A DNA stretch of 64,000 nt from JAKAWQ01 sp035509315 (GTDB taxonomy: Bacteria; Pseudomonadota; Alphaproteobacteria; Acetobacterales; Acetobacteraceae): the NCBI GenBank assembly GCA_035509315.1, contig DATJLS010000080.1, forward strand, positions 1-64,000, read 5' to 3'. The notes under the pieces are model-generated. The model was not told where the DNA came from. It saw only the letters and a list, made by a program, of their open reading frames with translations, and made no database searches. Made by a program: the position numbers and the translations under genes. The first letter of the stretch is position 1; each line of letters opens with the position of its first letter. Below, one piece after another: positions 41,576 to 50,697 of the stretch.

Positions 41576-42079
41576 CTATTTGCTCCCAGGCGGGAGCAGC
41601 CGATGCGCGACGAGCCAGGAAGCGGCGCGGGTCCAGGCGATGTCTGTATCGCCGCGGAGGGAGACATCGCCGGCCGCGATCATCTTTCCGGTGTCGACGG
41701 AGCGGATGATGATCGTCATGTTGATGATGAGGCCGGAGACTTTTTGCACCCAGCCTGTCACCACGACCTGTGCGCCGACCTGGCGGGCGAGCGAGACCGC
41801 GCAATCGGGGCAGCCGACAAGGTCATTCTCCGCAATCTGCGCGGCGATCGGCTTGAGATCGAGAGGTATGTACTCGCCCGAGCGGACGAGGCCCTGCTCG
41901 ACGACCTGATCGACCAATTCGAGCCGATGGAGATCGGCGGGACCTGGCTTCGATTGTGGAGAGGGAAGGCTTGTATCCTTGAGGATGAAGGGGAGAAAAG
42001 CGGTACGCAGCGGGGCGGCCCGCGCGAAGGGCGTGAGCACGGCAAGGAGCATGACGGCGAGAGGAAAAATCCGGCGCAT
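41576..42079 (-). CDS. DUF2380/DUF3280-type exported protein
   Basis: 167 residues; ATG overlaps the rdgB stop (TGATG). A signal peptide (about 1-22, ending ARAAP) precedes a small alpha/beta domain with TAFLPFILKDTSL, the cysteine pair GCPDCAVSLARQ and VVVTGWVQKVSGLIINM, and SLRGDTDIAWTRAASWLV near the end. This is the pattern of periplasmic DUF2380/DUF3280 proteins of unknown function in alphaproteobacteria. It is the last gene of the rph-rdgB unit. The paired cysteines might form a disulphide. Confidence 0.78.
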   Translation of the reverse strand: MRRIFPLAVMLLAVLTPFARAAPLRTAFLPFILKDTSLPSPQSKPGPADLHRLELVDQVVEQGLVRSGEYIPLDLKPIAAQIAENDLVGCPDCAVSLARQVGAQVVVTGWVQKVSGLIINMTIIIRSVDTGKMIAAGDVSLRGDTDIAWTRAASWLVAHRLLPPGSK

Positions 42080-42681
42080 CAATCCAGACAGGCGGCACGC
42101 AGCTGCGCGAAGGCACGCGCGCGGTGGGTATCGGCGCGCTTCTGCTCGGACGTCATCTCGCCATAGGTCAGGCTTGCGCCGAGGGGGACGAACATCGGGT
42201 CATAGCCGAAGCCGTTCGACCCGCGCGGCGGCCAGACGGCCGTGCCGTCCACCCGGCCGCTGAAGGTTTCTGTGTGTCCGTCCGGCCAGGCAAGCGCAAG
42301 GGCCGAGATGAACCAGGCATGGCGGTCCGGGGTCTCACCCATCTCGGAGTGGATGCGCGCCATGGCGGCGGAAAAGTCCCGCTGCGGGCCGGCCCAGCGG
42401 GCGGAGTGGATTCCGGGCCTTCCATCGAGCACGGCGACGCAGAATCCGGAATCATCGGCAAGCGCCGGCAGGGCCGATCCGGTGGTGGCGGCAAGCGCCT
42501 TGAGCCTCGCGTTGCCGGCGAAATCCGGCGCGGTCTCCTCCGGCTCGGCAAGGCCGAGCGCGGTGGCGGAAACGACCTCGACGCCGTAGGGCGCGACGAG
42601 CGCCTCGATCTCGGCAAGCTTGCCCTTGTTGTGGCTGGCGAGCACGAGGCGCGCGCCGCGTTCCAGCCGGCGGGCCATCAA
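42079..42681 (-). CDS. rdgB: Non-canonical purine NTP pyrophosphatase (HAM1/RdgB)
   Basis: 200 residues. Family signatures are LVLASHNKGKLAEIEAL (substrate phosphate loop), ADDSGFCVAVLDGRPGIHSARWAG with the catalytic Asp residues, and GSNGFGYDPMFVP near the C-terminus. It hydrolyses ITP, dITP and XTP to monophosphates, keeping damaged purines out of nucleic acids. It overlaps rph by four bases (ATGA), the standard alphaproteobacterial arrangement. The hemW gene that often follows rdgB is absent here. Confidence 0.95.
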   Translation of the reverse strand: MMARRLERGARLVLASHNKGKLAEIEALVAPYGVEVVSATALGLAEPEETAPDFAGNARLKALAATTGSALPALADDSGFCVAVLDGRPGIHSARWAGPQRDFSAAMARIHSEMGETPDRHAWFISALALAWPDGHTETFSGRVDGTAVWPPRGSNGFGYDPMFVPLGASLTYGEMTSEQKRADTHRARAFAQLRAACLD

Positions 42682-43397
42682 GGGTGTTCCAGCGCCTGAC
42701 GCTGAAGCGCGAAGAGCTGCGCGCAGCCCGCGCGGGCGAAGGAGAGAAGCGAGAGAAGCTGAGGCTCGGAGAAGGTCTTCCGTTCCGCCGTGCCCTGGAT
42801 CTCGACGATGCCGCCCTCATCGGTGAAGACGAAATTGGCATCCGCCTCGGCTGCAGAATCTTCGGCGTAATCGAGATCGAGCACGGCATTTCCCTCCACA
42901 ATGCCGCAGGAGACGGCGGCAACCTGGCCGGTGAGCGGAGCGCGAGGGATCACCTTCATCCGTTCGAGATGACGGAGTGCGAGCACGAGCGCGACATAGC
43001 CACCGGTGATGGCGGCGCAACGCGTGCCACCATCTGCGTTCAGCACGTCGCAATCGATGGTGATGGTGACCTCGCCCAGACGGGGGCGATCCACCACGGC
43101 GCGGAGCGCGCGGCCGATCAGGCGCTGGATCTCCTGTGTGCGACCGGACTGGCGGCCCCGCGCGGCTTCACGGTCTCCGCGCGTATGGGTGGCGCGCGGC
43201 AGCATGCCATATTCGGCGGTGACCCAGCCCTGACCGGAATTGCGAAGAAAGGGCGGCACCTTGCCCTCAACGCTCGCGGCGCAAAGGACCTCCGTGCCGC
43301 CCATGCGGATGAGGCACGAGCCCTCGGCATGGCGGGCGAAGCCGGGAGTAAAGGAGATTTCGCGCAGCGCGTCGTCGGCGCGGCCGGAAGGGCGCAT
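42678..43397 (-). CDS. rph: Ribonuclease PH
   Basis: 239 residues from ATG 43397 (MRPSGRADDALREI). Typical features are TEVLCAASVEGKVPPFLR, EYGMLPRATHTR, GRTQEIQRLIGRALR with the phosphate-binding Arg residues, and ITIDCDVLNADGGTRCAAITG with the catalytic Asp. It trims the 3' end of tRNA precursors phosphorolytically. It heads the rph-rdgB-DUF2380 unit. In many relatives an hrcA gene is divergent upstream; here an amidase gene is upstream on the same strand. Confidence 0.95.
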   Translation of the reverse strand: MRPSGRADDALREISFTPGFARHAEGSCLIRMGGTEVLCAASVEGKVPPFLRNSGQGWVTAEYGMLPRATHTRGDREAARGRQSGRTQEIQRLIGRALRAVVDRPRLGEVTITIDCDVLNADGGTRCAAITGGYVALVLALRHLERMKVIPRAPLTGQVAAVSCGIVEGNAVLDLDYAEDSAAEADANFVFTDEGGIVEIQGTAERKTFSEPQLLSLLSFARAGCAQLFALQRQALEHP

Positions 43398-43476
43398 CAG
43401 ATCATTCCTGAAGGGGATCAGGAGACGGTTCTTATTCCGATACGAGGCGTGCGGCAACGCGGCCTCGCACCCCGGC

Positions 43477-44742
43477 CTACCTCCCCAAGGCCGCTTCCAC
43501 CCAGGCAGCCCAGGCAAGGACGGCGCGATCCTCGTCCTGACGGCCGACGATCTGGATGCCGAGCGGCAGGCCGCGCGGGCCGGTGCCGGCGGGCACGCTC
43601 ACGCAGGGCACGTGCAGGCTTGTCCAGAGGAAGTTGAAGACCGGATCGCCGGTCGAGCCCAATCCTTCCGGCGCCTCGCCGGGCGCGGAGGGGGTGAGCA
43701 GGATGTCGAGCCCCTCCATCGCCGCGGGAAAGGCGTGGCGGGCCGCCGCGAAGGTGGCTCGGGCTTCGGCGAGCGTGGCGGCGCTTTGGGCAAGCCCGAA
43801 CTCCAGCCGCTCAAGCAGCTCCTCGCTGATCTCCGCGCGCGCATGGGCGAGCTCCCAGCCCATGGCGCGGGCGCTTTCCCCGTTCATCACGATGGGGTGC
43901 GCCTCGACGAGGCGCGGGATCGGGCCGGGCAGCGCACGATCGACGAGGCTTGCGCCGGCCCGGGCGAGCTTCGTCGCGACCTCGGCGAAGAGGGATACGG
44001 TCTCGGGCGAGGCGCGGTCCCAGAGGGGAGAGCGGCAGAGCCCGATGCGCGGGGCGCGGGGCGGGCGCTGGTCAGGCCCGCCAAGATCGGCGGCGGCGAC
44101 CGCGCCGGCGAAGAACGCGCAATCGGCCACGCTGCGCGCGATCACGCCGATCGTGTCGAGACTGTCGGACATGAGCTTCATGCCGGTGCGGCTGATCAGG
44201 CCGAAGCTCGGCTTGAACCCGACGACGCCGCAATAGGCGGCGGGGCGGATGACGCTGCCGGCCGTCTGCGTGCCGAAGGCAAGCGGAAAGAAGAAGTCCG
44301 CCACACCGGCAGCCGAGCCGCTGGAGGAGCCGCCGGGGGTGTGGGCGAGATTGGCCGGGTTCGCGGTGGGGCCGGGCTTTCGGGTCGCGAACTCGGTGGT
44401 GACGGTCTTGCCGATGACGACGGCGCCGGCGGCGCGCGCCCAGGCGACCGCGGCGGCATCCGCGCGCGGGCGCCAGCCGTGCCAGATCGGCGAGCCATAT
44501 GCGCTCGGCATATCTTCGGTATCGAGCACATCCTTTACGCCGATCGGCAAGCCATGCAGGGGTCCGGGGCGGGCAGAGGCGGCGCGGACGGCGGCTTGAT
44601 CGAGCCAGGCGAAGGCATGGACCGCCGACTCGCGCTCAGCGATGCGGTCGAGGCAGGCCTCCATCAATTCCTTGGGGTGAAGCCGCCTTTCGCGAATCAG
44701 GCGGGAAGCTTCGGTCGCGGTCAGCCGGGAAGGATCCTGCAT
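43477..44742 (-). CDS. Amidase signature family hydrolase
   Basis: 421 residues; ATG follows CAGGAGATCGAG. The Ser-cisSer-Lys triad is visible: Lys in GLPIGVKDVLDTEDMP, the cis-Ser in HTPGGSSSGSAAGVA and nucleophile Ser in FGTQTAGSVIRPAAYCG. Members hydrolyse amides such as aryl amides, allophanate or Glu-tRNA(Gln) intermediates; GatB is not nearby and the chain is shorter than GatA, so a catabolic amidase is likely. It lies 67 bases after the last gene of the peptide importer on the same strand and may process imported amides. Confidence 0.9.
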   Translation of the reverse strand: MQDPSRLTATEASRLIRERRLHPKELMEACLDRIAERESAVHAFAWLDQAAVRAASARPGPLHGLPIGVKDVLDTEDMPSAYGSPIWHGWRPRADAAAVAWARAAGAVVIGKTVTTEFATRKPGPTANPANLAHTPGGSSSGSAAGVADFFFPLAFGTQTAGSVIRPAAYCGVVGFKPSFGLISRTGMKLMSDSLDTIGVIARSVADCAFFAGAVAAADLGGPDQRPPRAPRIGLCRSPLWDRASPETVSLFAEVATKLARAGASLVDRALPGPIPRLVEAHPIVMNGESARAMGWELAHARAEISEELLERLEFGLAQSAATLAEARATFAAARHAFPAAMEGLDILLTPSAPGEAPEGLGSTGDPVFNFLWTSLHVPCVSVPAGTGPRGLPLGIQIVGRQDEDRAVLAWAAWVEAALGR

Positions 44743-44809
44743 CTCGATCTCCTGAACGGCCGCTCCATAACGCCGGGAAGGGTATGGGATAACCCGGGGG
44801 CGTGCAGGC

Positions 44810-45802
44810 TCAAGTGGTGCCGAGCGGGTAGTGGCAGGCGACATCCCAGCCCCTCCCCTGCGGCGCGAGCGCCGGACGCTCGCTGCGGCAATGGTCGGTC
44901 GCGAAGCTGCAACGGGGATGAAACGGGCAACCGGACGGCGGGTCGATCGGGCTCGGCACATCGCCTTCAAGAATGATCCGCCGCCGATTCGGCGCCGCCG
45001 GGTCGGGCACCGGCACGGCGGAAATCAGCGCCTGGGTATAGGGGTGCGACGGCGCCTTCAGCACCGCATCGGTCGGGCCGATCTCGACGATCGCGCCGAG
45101 ATACATGACGGCGACGCGCGTCGAGACCTGCCGCACCACAGAGAGATCATGCGCGATGAAGATGTAGGTGAGGCCGAGCCGTTCCTGCAGATCCAAGAAG
45201 AGATTGACGATCTGCGCCTGGACCGAGGCATCGAGCGCCGAGACCGGCTCATCCGCGACGATCAGGCGCGGAGCGAGCGCGAGCGCGCGGGCGATGCCGA
45301 TGCGCTGCTGCTGACCGCCCGAGAATTCGTGCGGAAAACGCTCATCATGCTCGGGCCTGAGCCCGACTTCGCGCAGCAGCTCGCGCACCCGCGCCCTGAT
45401 CTCCGCCCGCGTGCCGCGGCGGTGCACGATCAGCGGCTCGGCGAGAAGCTCGCCCACGCGCCGGCGCGGGTTGAGCGAAGCGGCCGGGTCCTGGAACACC
45501 ATCTGCATCCGTTCGCGATGCGGGCCGAGCGCGCGCGGGCCGAGGAAGGTGATATCCGTCCCCTCGAAGAAGATGCGGCCGTCGCTCACCTCGTAAAGGC
45601 GGATAAGGCAGCGGCCGAGCGTGGATTTTCCACAACCCGATTCGCCGACGAGGCCGAGCGTCTCACCTTCCTGCACCGCGAGCGAGACGCGCTCGACCGC
45701 GTGTACCACCTTGTTGTGGCGCGAGAACAGATGATTGCCGACGCGATAGCGCTTGGTGAGCGTGATCGTCTCGAGCAACGACCCGTTTGCCTGACCGCTC
45801 AT
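44810..45802 (-). CDS. dppF: Peptide-type ABC transporter ATP-binding protein, DppF/OppF-like
   Basis: 330 residues. Walker A GESGCGKST, Q-loop MVFQDPAASLNPRRRVG, signature FSGGQQQRIGIARAL, Walker B LIVADEPVSALD and H-loop IAHDLSVV are all intact. The C-terminal oligopeptide/dipeptide extension carries GCPFHPRCSFATDHC, the conserved four-Cys Fe-S type motif. Forms the ATPase dimer with DppD. It overlaps the DppD gene by four bases. Confidence 0.93.
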   Translation of the reverse strand: MSGQANGSLLETITLTKRYRVGNHLFSRHNKVVHAVERVSLAVQEGETLGLVGESGCGKSTLGRCLIRLYEVSDGRIFFEGTDITFLGPRALGPHRERMQMVFQDPAASLNPRRRVGELLAEPLIVHRRGTRAEIRARVRELLREVGLRPEHDERFPHEFSGGQQQRIGIARALALAPRLIVADEPVSALDASVQAQIVNLFLDLQERLGLTYIFIAHDLSVVRQVSTRVAVMYLGAIVEIGPTDAVLKAPSHPYTQALISAVPVPDPAAPNRRRIILEGDVPSPIDPPSGCPFHPRCSFATDHCRSERPALAPQGRGWDVACHYPLGTT

Positions 45803-46827
45803 GTGGCGCCGACCGGGGCGGCAAGAAGCTCGGAGCGCGCGGCGGCCCGTGCCTCGGGCGAGAGAATGCAGGCGGTCTCGTGCCCTTCTTCCGCCAGAAG
45901 CGGCGGACGCGCGGCGCAGGCCGCCTGGCTCCAGCGGCAGCGCGGCGCGAAGGGGCAGCCTGCAGGGATGGCGAAAGGCGAGGGAGGCACACCGGGAATC
46001 GCGGGCAGACGGCGCGGCCGCTCACCTTCGAGCGGCGGGATCGAGCCCAGGAGACCGAGCGTGTAAGGATGGCGCGGCTCTCGGAACAAAGCCCGAGTCT
46101 CCGCCCGCTCGACGATGCGGCCCGCATACATCACCGCGACCCGATCCGCGATTTCGGCGACCACGCCCATATTGTGGGTGATGAGGATGACGGAGGAGCC
46201 GAATTCGCTGCGGAGCTTGCGGATCAGATCGAGGATCTGCGCCTGGACCGTGACGTCGAGCGCGGTGGTCGGCTCGTCGGCAAGCAGCAGCGCGGGATCG
46301 CAGGAAAGCGCCATTGCGATCACGCCGCGCTGGCGCATGCCGCCCGAAAGCTCGTGCGGAAAACGATGCGCTGCCCCGGAAGGGTTGGGGATGCCGACCG
46401 AAGCGAGCAGCGCGACCGCATGCGCCCAGGCGGCGCGGCGCGAAAACCGCCGATGCGCGCGCACCTGCTCGGCGATCTGGTGTCCGATCGTATAGACCGG
46501 CGTGAGCGCGGTCATTGGGTTCTGGAAGATCATGGCGATCGCGCCGCCGCGAATGCGGCGCATTTCCCGATCTGGCAAGCCAATCAGCTCGCGCCCGCGA
46601 AAACGGATCGAGCCTTCGACGATCGCGTTCGGGCTGTGAACCAGCCCCATCACCGAAAGCACCGTCAGCGTCTTGCCGGAGCCGGATTCTCCCACGACGC
46701 TCAGGATCTCGCGCTCGTTCAGCGTGAGCGAAACGCCGTCCACCGCGCGGACGAGGCCACGTTCGGTCCGGAACGAAACCGTAAGGTCACGCACCTCAAG
46801 GATCGACGCCTTCGCTTCGCCGCTCAC
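45799..46827 (-). CDS. dppD: Peptide-type ABC transporter ATP-binding protein, DppD/OppD-like
   Basis: 342 residues. Walker A GESGSGKTLT, Q-loop MIFQNPMTALTPVYTIG, signature LSGGMRQRGVIAMAL, Walker B LLLADEPTTALDVTVQ and H-loop ITHNMGVVAEI are complete. The C-terminal region has the usual peptide-family cysteine cluster GCPFAPRCRWSQAAC. It overlaps both DppB (46824-46827) and DppF by four bases, so the three genes are tightly coupled. Confidence 0.93.
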   Translation of the reverse strand: MSGEAKASILEVRDLTVSFRTERGLVRAVDGVSLTLNEREILSVVGESGSGKTLTVLSVMGLVHSPNAIVEGSIRFRGRELIGLPDREMRRIRGGAIAMIFQNPMTALTPVYTIGHQIAEQVRAHRRFSRRAAWAHAVALLASVGIPNPSGAAHRFPHELSGGMRQRGVIAMALSCDPALLLADEPTTALDVTVQAQILDLIRKLRSEFGSSVILITHNMGVVAEIADRVAVMYAGRIVERAETRALFREPRHPYTLGLLGSIPPLEGERPRRLPAIPGVPPSPFAIPAGCPFAPRCRWSQAACAARPPLLAEEGHETACILSPEARAAARSELLAAPVGAT

Positions 46828-47795
46828 CGCTCACGCACCCTGGGGTCGATCGCCGCGTAGAGAATATCGACGGAGGCGTTGGAGACGACGACGAAGAACG
46901 AAGCATAGATCACGGTCGCCATGATCATCGGCAGATCGAGATCCTCGAGCGCGCGGTAGGTCAGCGCGCCCACCCCCTGCAGCCCGAACACCACTTCGGT
47001 GAGCAGCGCGCCGCCACCCACCAGCGCCCCGAAATCGAGCCCGAACATGGTGACGAAGCTGATGAGCGAGCAGCGCAGCGCATGCCGCGTCAGCACCTGC
47101 CAGTCCGAAAGTCCTTTCGCCCGCGCGGTGCGGATATAGTCCTCGTTCAGCGCCTCGATCAGGTTCGCGCGCAGCACGCGACCATAGATGCCGATATAGA
47201 GCACGGCGAGCGTGATCCAGGGCAGCACGAGGGCCGCGAACCAGCCGAGCGGGTTCGCGCGGAGCGGCACATAGCCGAGCGCCGGCACCCAGGAGAAAAG
47301 AAACGTGTCGTGCAGCCGGCTCTGTGTCAGCAGGTTCACGACCTCGCCCAGCCAGAAAACCGGGATCGAGACGCCGATGAGGCCCGCCACCATCAGGCCA
47401 CGATCGATCACGGTATCCTTGAAGGCGGCGGCGATCACGCCGACCAGCACGCCAAAAACGACCCAGATCACCGCTGCGCCAAGCACGAGCGAAAGCGTGA
47501 CCGGCGCGGCCTCCTCGATCTCCGGCACAATCTTCTCGCCGCGATTGACGAAGGAGGTCAGATCGCGGGTGACAAGAAGATGATCCATCATCAGGACGTA
47601 CTGGACTGGCAAGGGCTTATCGAGGCCGAATTCCTTGCGCACGGCGGCGACCGTGTCGGGCGTGGCATTGCGCCCAGCGATCCGGGCCGCCGGATCGGCG
47701 CCCGGTGTCGCGAAGAAGATCAGGAACACCATCGCGCTGATGCCCACCAGCACGAGCAGCATATGCAGGATCCGACGGACGACGAAGCTGAACAT
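46824..47795 (-). CDS. dppB: Peptide-type ABC transporter permease, DppB-like
   Basis: 323 residues, about six helices. The start FSFVVRRILHMLLVLVGISAMVFLIFF and the coupling EAA-like loop LNEDYIRTARAKGLSDWQVLTRHALR are typical of the DppB/OppB class. Unlike most dpp operons, the C permease gene precedes it and a 156-base gap with a weak stem-loop separates them. No strong ribosome site is seen before its ATG, so translation may be modest. Confidence 0.92.
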   Translation of the reverse strand: MFSFVVRRILHMLLVLVGISAMVFLIFFATPGADPAARIAGRNATPDTVAAVRKEFGLDKPLPVQYVLMMDHLLVTRDLTSFVNRGEKIVPEIEEAAPVTLSLVLGAAVIWVVFGVLVGVIAAAFKDTVIDRGLMVAGLIGVSIPVFWLGEVVNLLTQSRLHDTFLFSWVPALGYVPLRANPLGWFAALVLPWITLAVLYIGIYGRVLRANLIEALNEDYIRTARAKGLSDWQVLTRHALRCSLISFVTMFGLDFGALVGGGALLTEVVFGLQGVGALTYRALEDLDLPMIMATVIYASFFVVVSNASVDILYAAIDPRVRER

Positions 47796-47951
47796 GCGAG
47801 ATCAGATCTTGGAAAAGGAAGAAACGCCAGGGCTCCGCCCCGGATCTGGCTCCATCGCGTTCGCGCGATAGGGTGCTGATCCAGGGGACACGGTTCCCTG
47901 GCCTTCAATCAGAATCATCCGAAATCAGCCTTCATCATTCTTCATCATCCG
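47796..47951. other. Intercistronic gap with a short stem-loop
   Basis: Between the two permease genes, CCAGGG at 47881-47886 and CCCTGG at 47896-47901 can pair around a 9-base loop. It lies inside an otherwise compact operon and could alter the ratio of the upstream binding protein and DppC transcripts to downstream genes. Short ATTCTTCATCATCC-type repeats follow near 47930. Confidence 0.35.
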
Positions 47952-49016
47952 CTATCCCACGCGCAGCTTGGCGCGCGGGTCGAGCGCGTCCCGCAGCCCG
48001 TCTCCCAGGATGTTGAGCGCGAGCACGGTGAGAACGATCGCGATTCCGGGCGCGATCGCAACCATCGGCTGTGTATAGAGCAGCGCCTCGCCATCATGAA
48101 TGAGGGTGCCCCAGCTTGCGGCCGGCGGCTGCACGCCGACCGAGAGGAAGGAGAGCGCCGCCTCGGTCAGGATATTGAGCGCCATCATCAGCGGCGCGAA
48201 GACGATGACGGTGCTGAACACGTTTGGCAGGACATCGCGCCAGAGGATGCGGAAGCCGGGCACGCCGAGACCACGCGCCGCGAGCACGAACTCGCTGTTG
48301 CGGAGACTCAGCACCTGGCCTCGGATCGGCCGCGCGACATAGGGTACATAGACGACACCGATGATCAGGATCGGCAGGAGCAGACTGTTGCCGGTGAGCT
48401 GCAATGGCCCGATCCCGACGCTCTGGTTGATGAGCACGATCGAAAGCGAGATCGCCAGAAGATAGATCGGAAATGCCCAGAGAATATCGAGAAAGATCGA
48501 GATCACCCGATCGATGAGGCCGCCGAAGAATCCGGCGACGAGTCCGGTCAGCGTGGCAAGCGCGAGGCAGATCACGGTCGAGGCGGCGCCGATCAGGAGC
48601 GAGTTCCGCCCGCCATAGAGCAGCCGCGCCGCGACATCGCGCCCCTGGTCGTCGGCACCCAGAGCATAGGGCCCCAAACGCCAGAGCGGGCCGATCGGCG
48701 TGAAGCCGAGGCCGAGCCCATTGGTTGCCTGCTGCAGCACGTCGAGGCTCTTGCCGCCGACCATCGTCGTCCCGCCGATATTGGTGGCGAAGGGATCCGT
48801 TCGCGAAACATCGCGCGCGTAATAAGGCGCCGCCGCACAGGAAAGGACGATCAGCACGAGGACCGTGAAGGAGACGAGCGCGCTCGGCTTTCGCAAGAGC
48901 TTGCGAAACGCGCTTGCCCAGTAGCCGAGGGCGGGTGGGGCGAGCCTTGTCCGCTCGTCCCACCCGGCCGGCGCGCGAAGGGGCTCTGCCCCGGACACGC
49001 CGCTTACTTCACCCAC
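47952..49016 (-). CDS. dppC: Peptide-type ABC transporter permease, DppC-like
   Basis: 354 residues from a GTG that overlaps the binding-protein stop by 13 bases. Six helices with a long periplasmic loop (residues about 75-130) typical of DppC/OppC; the coupling loop is LRNSEFVLAARGLGVPGFRILWRDVLPN. It carries the DppC N-terminal RKLLRKPSALVSFTVLVLI helix. Works with DppB as the membrane channel. Confidence 0.92.
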   Translation of the reverse strand: MGEVSGVSGAEPLRAPAGWDERTRLAPPALGYWASAFRKLLRKPSALVSFTVLVLIVLSCAAAPYYARDVSRTDPFATNIGGTTMVGGKSLDVLQQATNGLGLGFTPIGPLWRLGPYALGADDQGRDVAARLLYGGRNSLLIGAASTVICLALATLTGLVAGFFGGLIDRVISIFLDILWAFPIYLLAISLSIVLINQSVGIGPLQLTGNSLLLPILIIGVVYVPYVARPIRGQVLSLRNSEFVLAARGLGVPGFRILWRDVLPNVFSTVIVFAPLMMALNILTEAALSFLSVGVQPPAASWGTLIHDGEALLYTQPMVAIAPGIAIVLTVLALNILGDGLRDALDPRAKLRVG

Positions 49017-50668
49017 GCCAGCTCCGGCTGGAAGTAAGTCTGACCACTGAAGACGAAGTTCCCGACGCGCTTCGAGACGAAGTCCGCATGTTTCGGGTTG
49101 AGCATGGTCACGGTCGGCGAGGAGTCGGTGACCTTTTTGTCCACCTCCGCCCAGATCTTGTTCGCCGCGTCCTCATCGGTGAGGGAGAGAGTCATCGCTT
49201 TCTGCATCATCGAATCGATCGATGGAACGCAGAAGCCCGGCATATTGATCGAGGTGTCGGAGCCAGGGTGGAAGTTGGCGCAGCTATAGAGAACATTAAG
49301 GAAGTCAGACGGCGCGGGATAATCCTGGTACCAGTCGGTGACGCCGATCTGCACCTTGTTCTTGGTGTTCTGAAGATAGGTGAACTCGATATCGGGCGAG
49401 ATTGCCTTGACCGAGGCCCTGTAGCCAAGCTGGTTGAGCAGGCTCTGCACATAGACGCCCATCGCGCGGTAGGGATCGATCGTCTGGGTGATGACCGTCA
49501 CCGACTGTCCTGCCGTGCCGGATTTCGCCATCAGTTCCTTTGCCTTTGCCATGTCCGGCGCCGTCCATTTGGTGCCGGGATTCTGCGTATAAGGGCAATA
49601 GGCCTGATAGCCCGGCATGCCGGGCGGCAACACCTGGCAAGACGGTGTGGCCAGCGCCGGGCCACCGTAAAGCTTCACGAGATCGCCGCGATTGAGTGCA
49701 TAGGCGAGCGCCTGCCGCGCCGCGAGATTGTTGAACGGCGGCAGATTGACGTTGAGCGTCAGGTAGAAATAGGCGAGCAGCGGGTTGAGATGAAGCTGCT
49801 TCGGATAGCGGGTCGCGATCTCGTTCAGCCGGTCGAGCGGGATATTGTCGAAGGACCAGTCGTCCTCGCCGTTTTCCACCGCCGTGACCTGCGCGTCGGG
49901 TGTCAAGCCAAAATTGTAGTCGATCTCATCGACATATCCCCAAGGCTGGGCCACCGCGCTCCATTCCTTGAAGTAGGGATTGCGAATCAGCACCATTCCT
50001 TTGTTCGGATCATAGCTCTTGATCACGTAGGCGCCGGTACCGGGAATCGGCGTCGTGCCCATGTCCTTTGCCGGCGTGCTCGCCGGCACGATCGAGCCGA
50101 AGGGGACGGCAAGCTGATCGAGGAACTCGGAATCCGGATGCACGAGATGGAAGGTGACGGTGCCGGCGGCGTCATCCGCGACCACGCCGGGAAGGGTGCA
50201 GCTCGCCGGTGTCTTCACGCACTCATCCCCGCCCTCGATCACGTTGTACCACGTGCCGGCGTTCGGATTGAGCACCTTGAAGAGCCGCACGAAGGTCGCG
50301 CGCACATCGTCCGCCGTCAGAGTCTGGCCGTTGGAGAAGCGGATGCCCTTGCGCAGCGTGAAGCTATAGGTCTTGCCGCCATCCATCGGCGTCGGGATCG
50401 AAACGGCAAGGTCAGGTACGATCTTGAAGGCGTCCATACCGCCGGCTTTCTGGAAGGTGACCAGCCCGTCATAAAGAATAGGGAAGAGTTGCCAGTATTT
50501 TATCGTGTAGTTGACTTGCGGATCCATTGTGCCCTCGGCCGCGGCGGCGACCAGCCTGAGCGTACCGCCATAATGCGGGCCACTCGGTGCGGCGATCGCC
50601 GGGAGGGAGCCCAGAACGAGCGCAGTGGCGAGGGCAAGCGCCATGGGCAATTTCCGAGACAATCTCAT
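49004..50668 (-). CDS. dppA: Peptide-type ABC transporter substrate-binding protein (family 5)
   Basis: 554 residues from ATG 50668 (GGGAAGGAAG ahead). A signal peptide (about 1-27, ending AIAAPS) is followed by the SBP_bac_5 fold: GGTLRLVAAAAEGTMDPQ, the GKTYSFTLRKGIRFSNGQTLTADDV segment and the later PFNNLAARQALAYALNR. It captures di- or oligopeptides in the periplasm. Members of the family may also bind nickel, glutathione or heme, so peptide is the likeliest but not certain ligand. It lies between the aminopeptidase and permease genes in one leftward operon. Confidence 0.92.
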   Translation of the reverse strand: MRLSRKLPMALALATALVLGSLPAIAAPSGPHYGGTLRLVAAAAEGTMDPQVNYTIKYWQLFPILYDGLVTFQKAGGMDAFKIVPDLAVSIPTPMDGGKTYSFTLRKGIRFSNGQTLTADDVRATFVRLFKVLNPNAGTWYNVIEGGDECVKTPASCTLPGVVADDAAGTVTFHLVHPDSEFLDQLAVPFGSIVPASTPAKDMGTTPIPGTGAYVIKSYDPNKGMVLIRNPYFKEWSAVAQPWGYVDEIDYNFGLTPDAQVTAVENGEDDWSFDNIPLDRLNEIATRYPKQLHLNPLLAYFYLTLNVNLPPFNNLAARQALAYALNRGDLVKLYGGPALATPSCQVLPPGMPGYQAYCPYTQNPGTKWTAPDMAKAKELMAKSGTAGQSVTVITQTIDPYRAMGVYVQSLLNQLGYRASVKAISPDIEFTYLQNTKNKVQIGVTDWYQDYPAPSDFLNVLYSCANFHPGSDTSINMPGFCVPSIDSMMQKAMTLSLTDEDAANKIWAEVDKKVTDSSPTVTMLNPKHADFVSKRVGNFVFSGQTYFQPELAWVK

Positions 50669-50697
50669 CGTGAGCTTCCTTCCCTGCGGATTGCAGA

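Noticed and set aside
43477..44742. GatA subunit of Glu-tRNA(Gln) amidotransferase
   Set aside because: Shorter than GatA, no gatB or gatC adjacent, and it sits in a peptide-import series.
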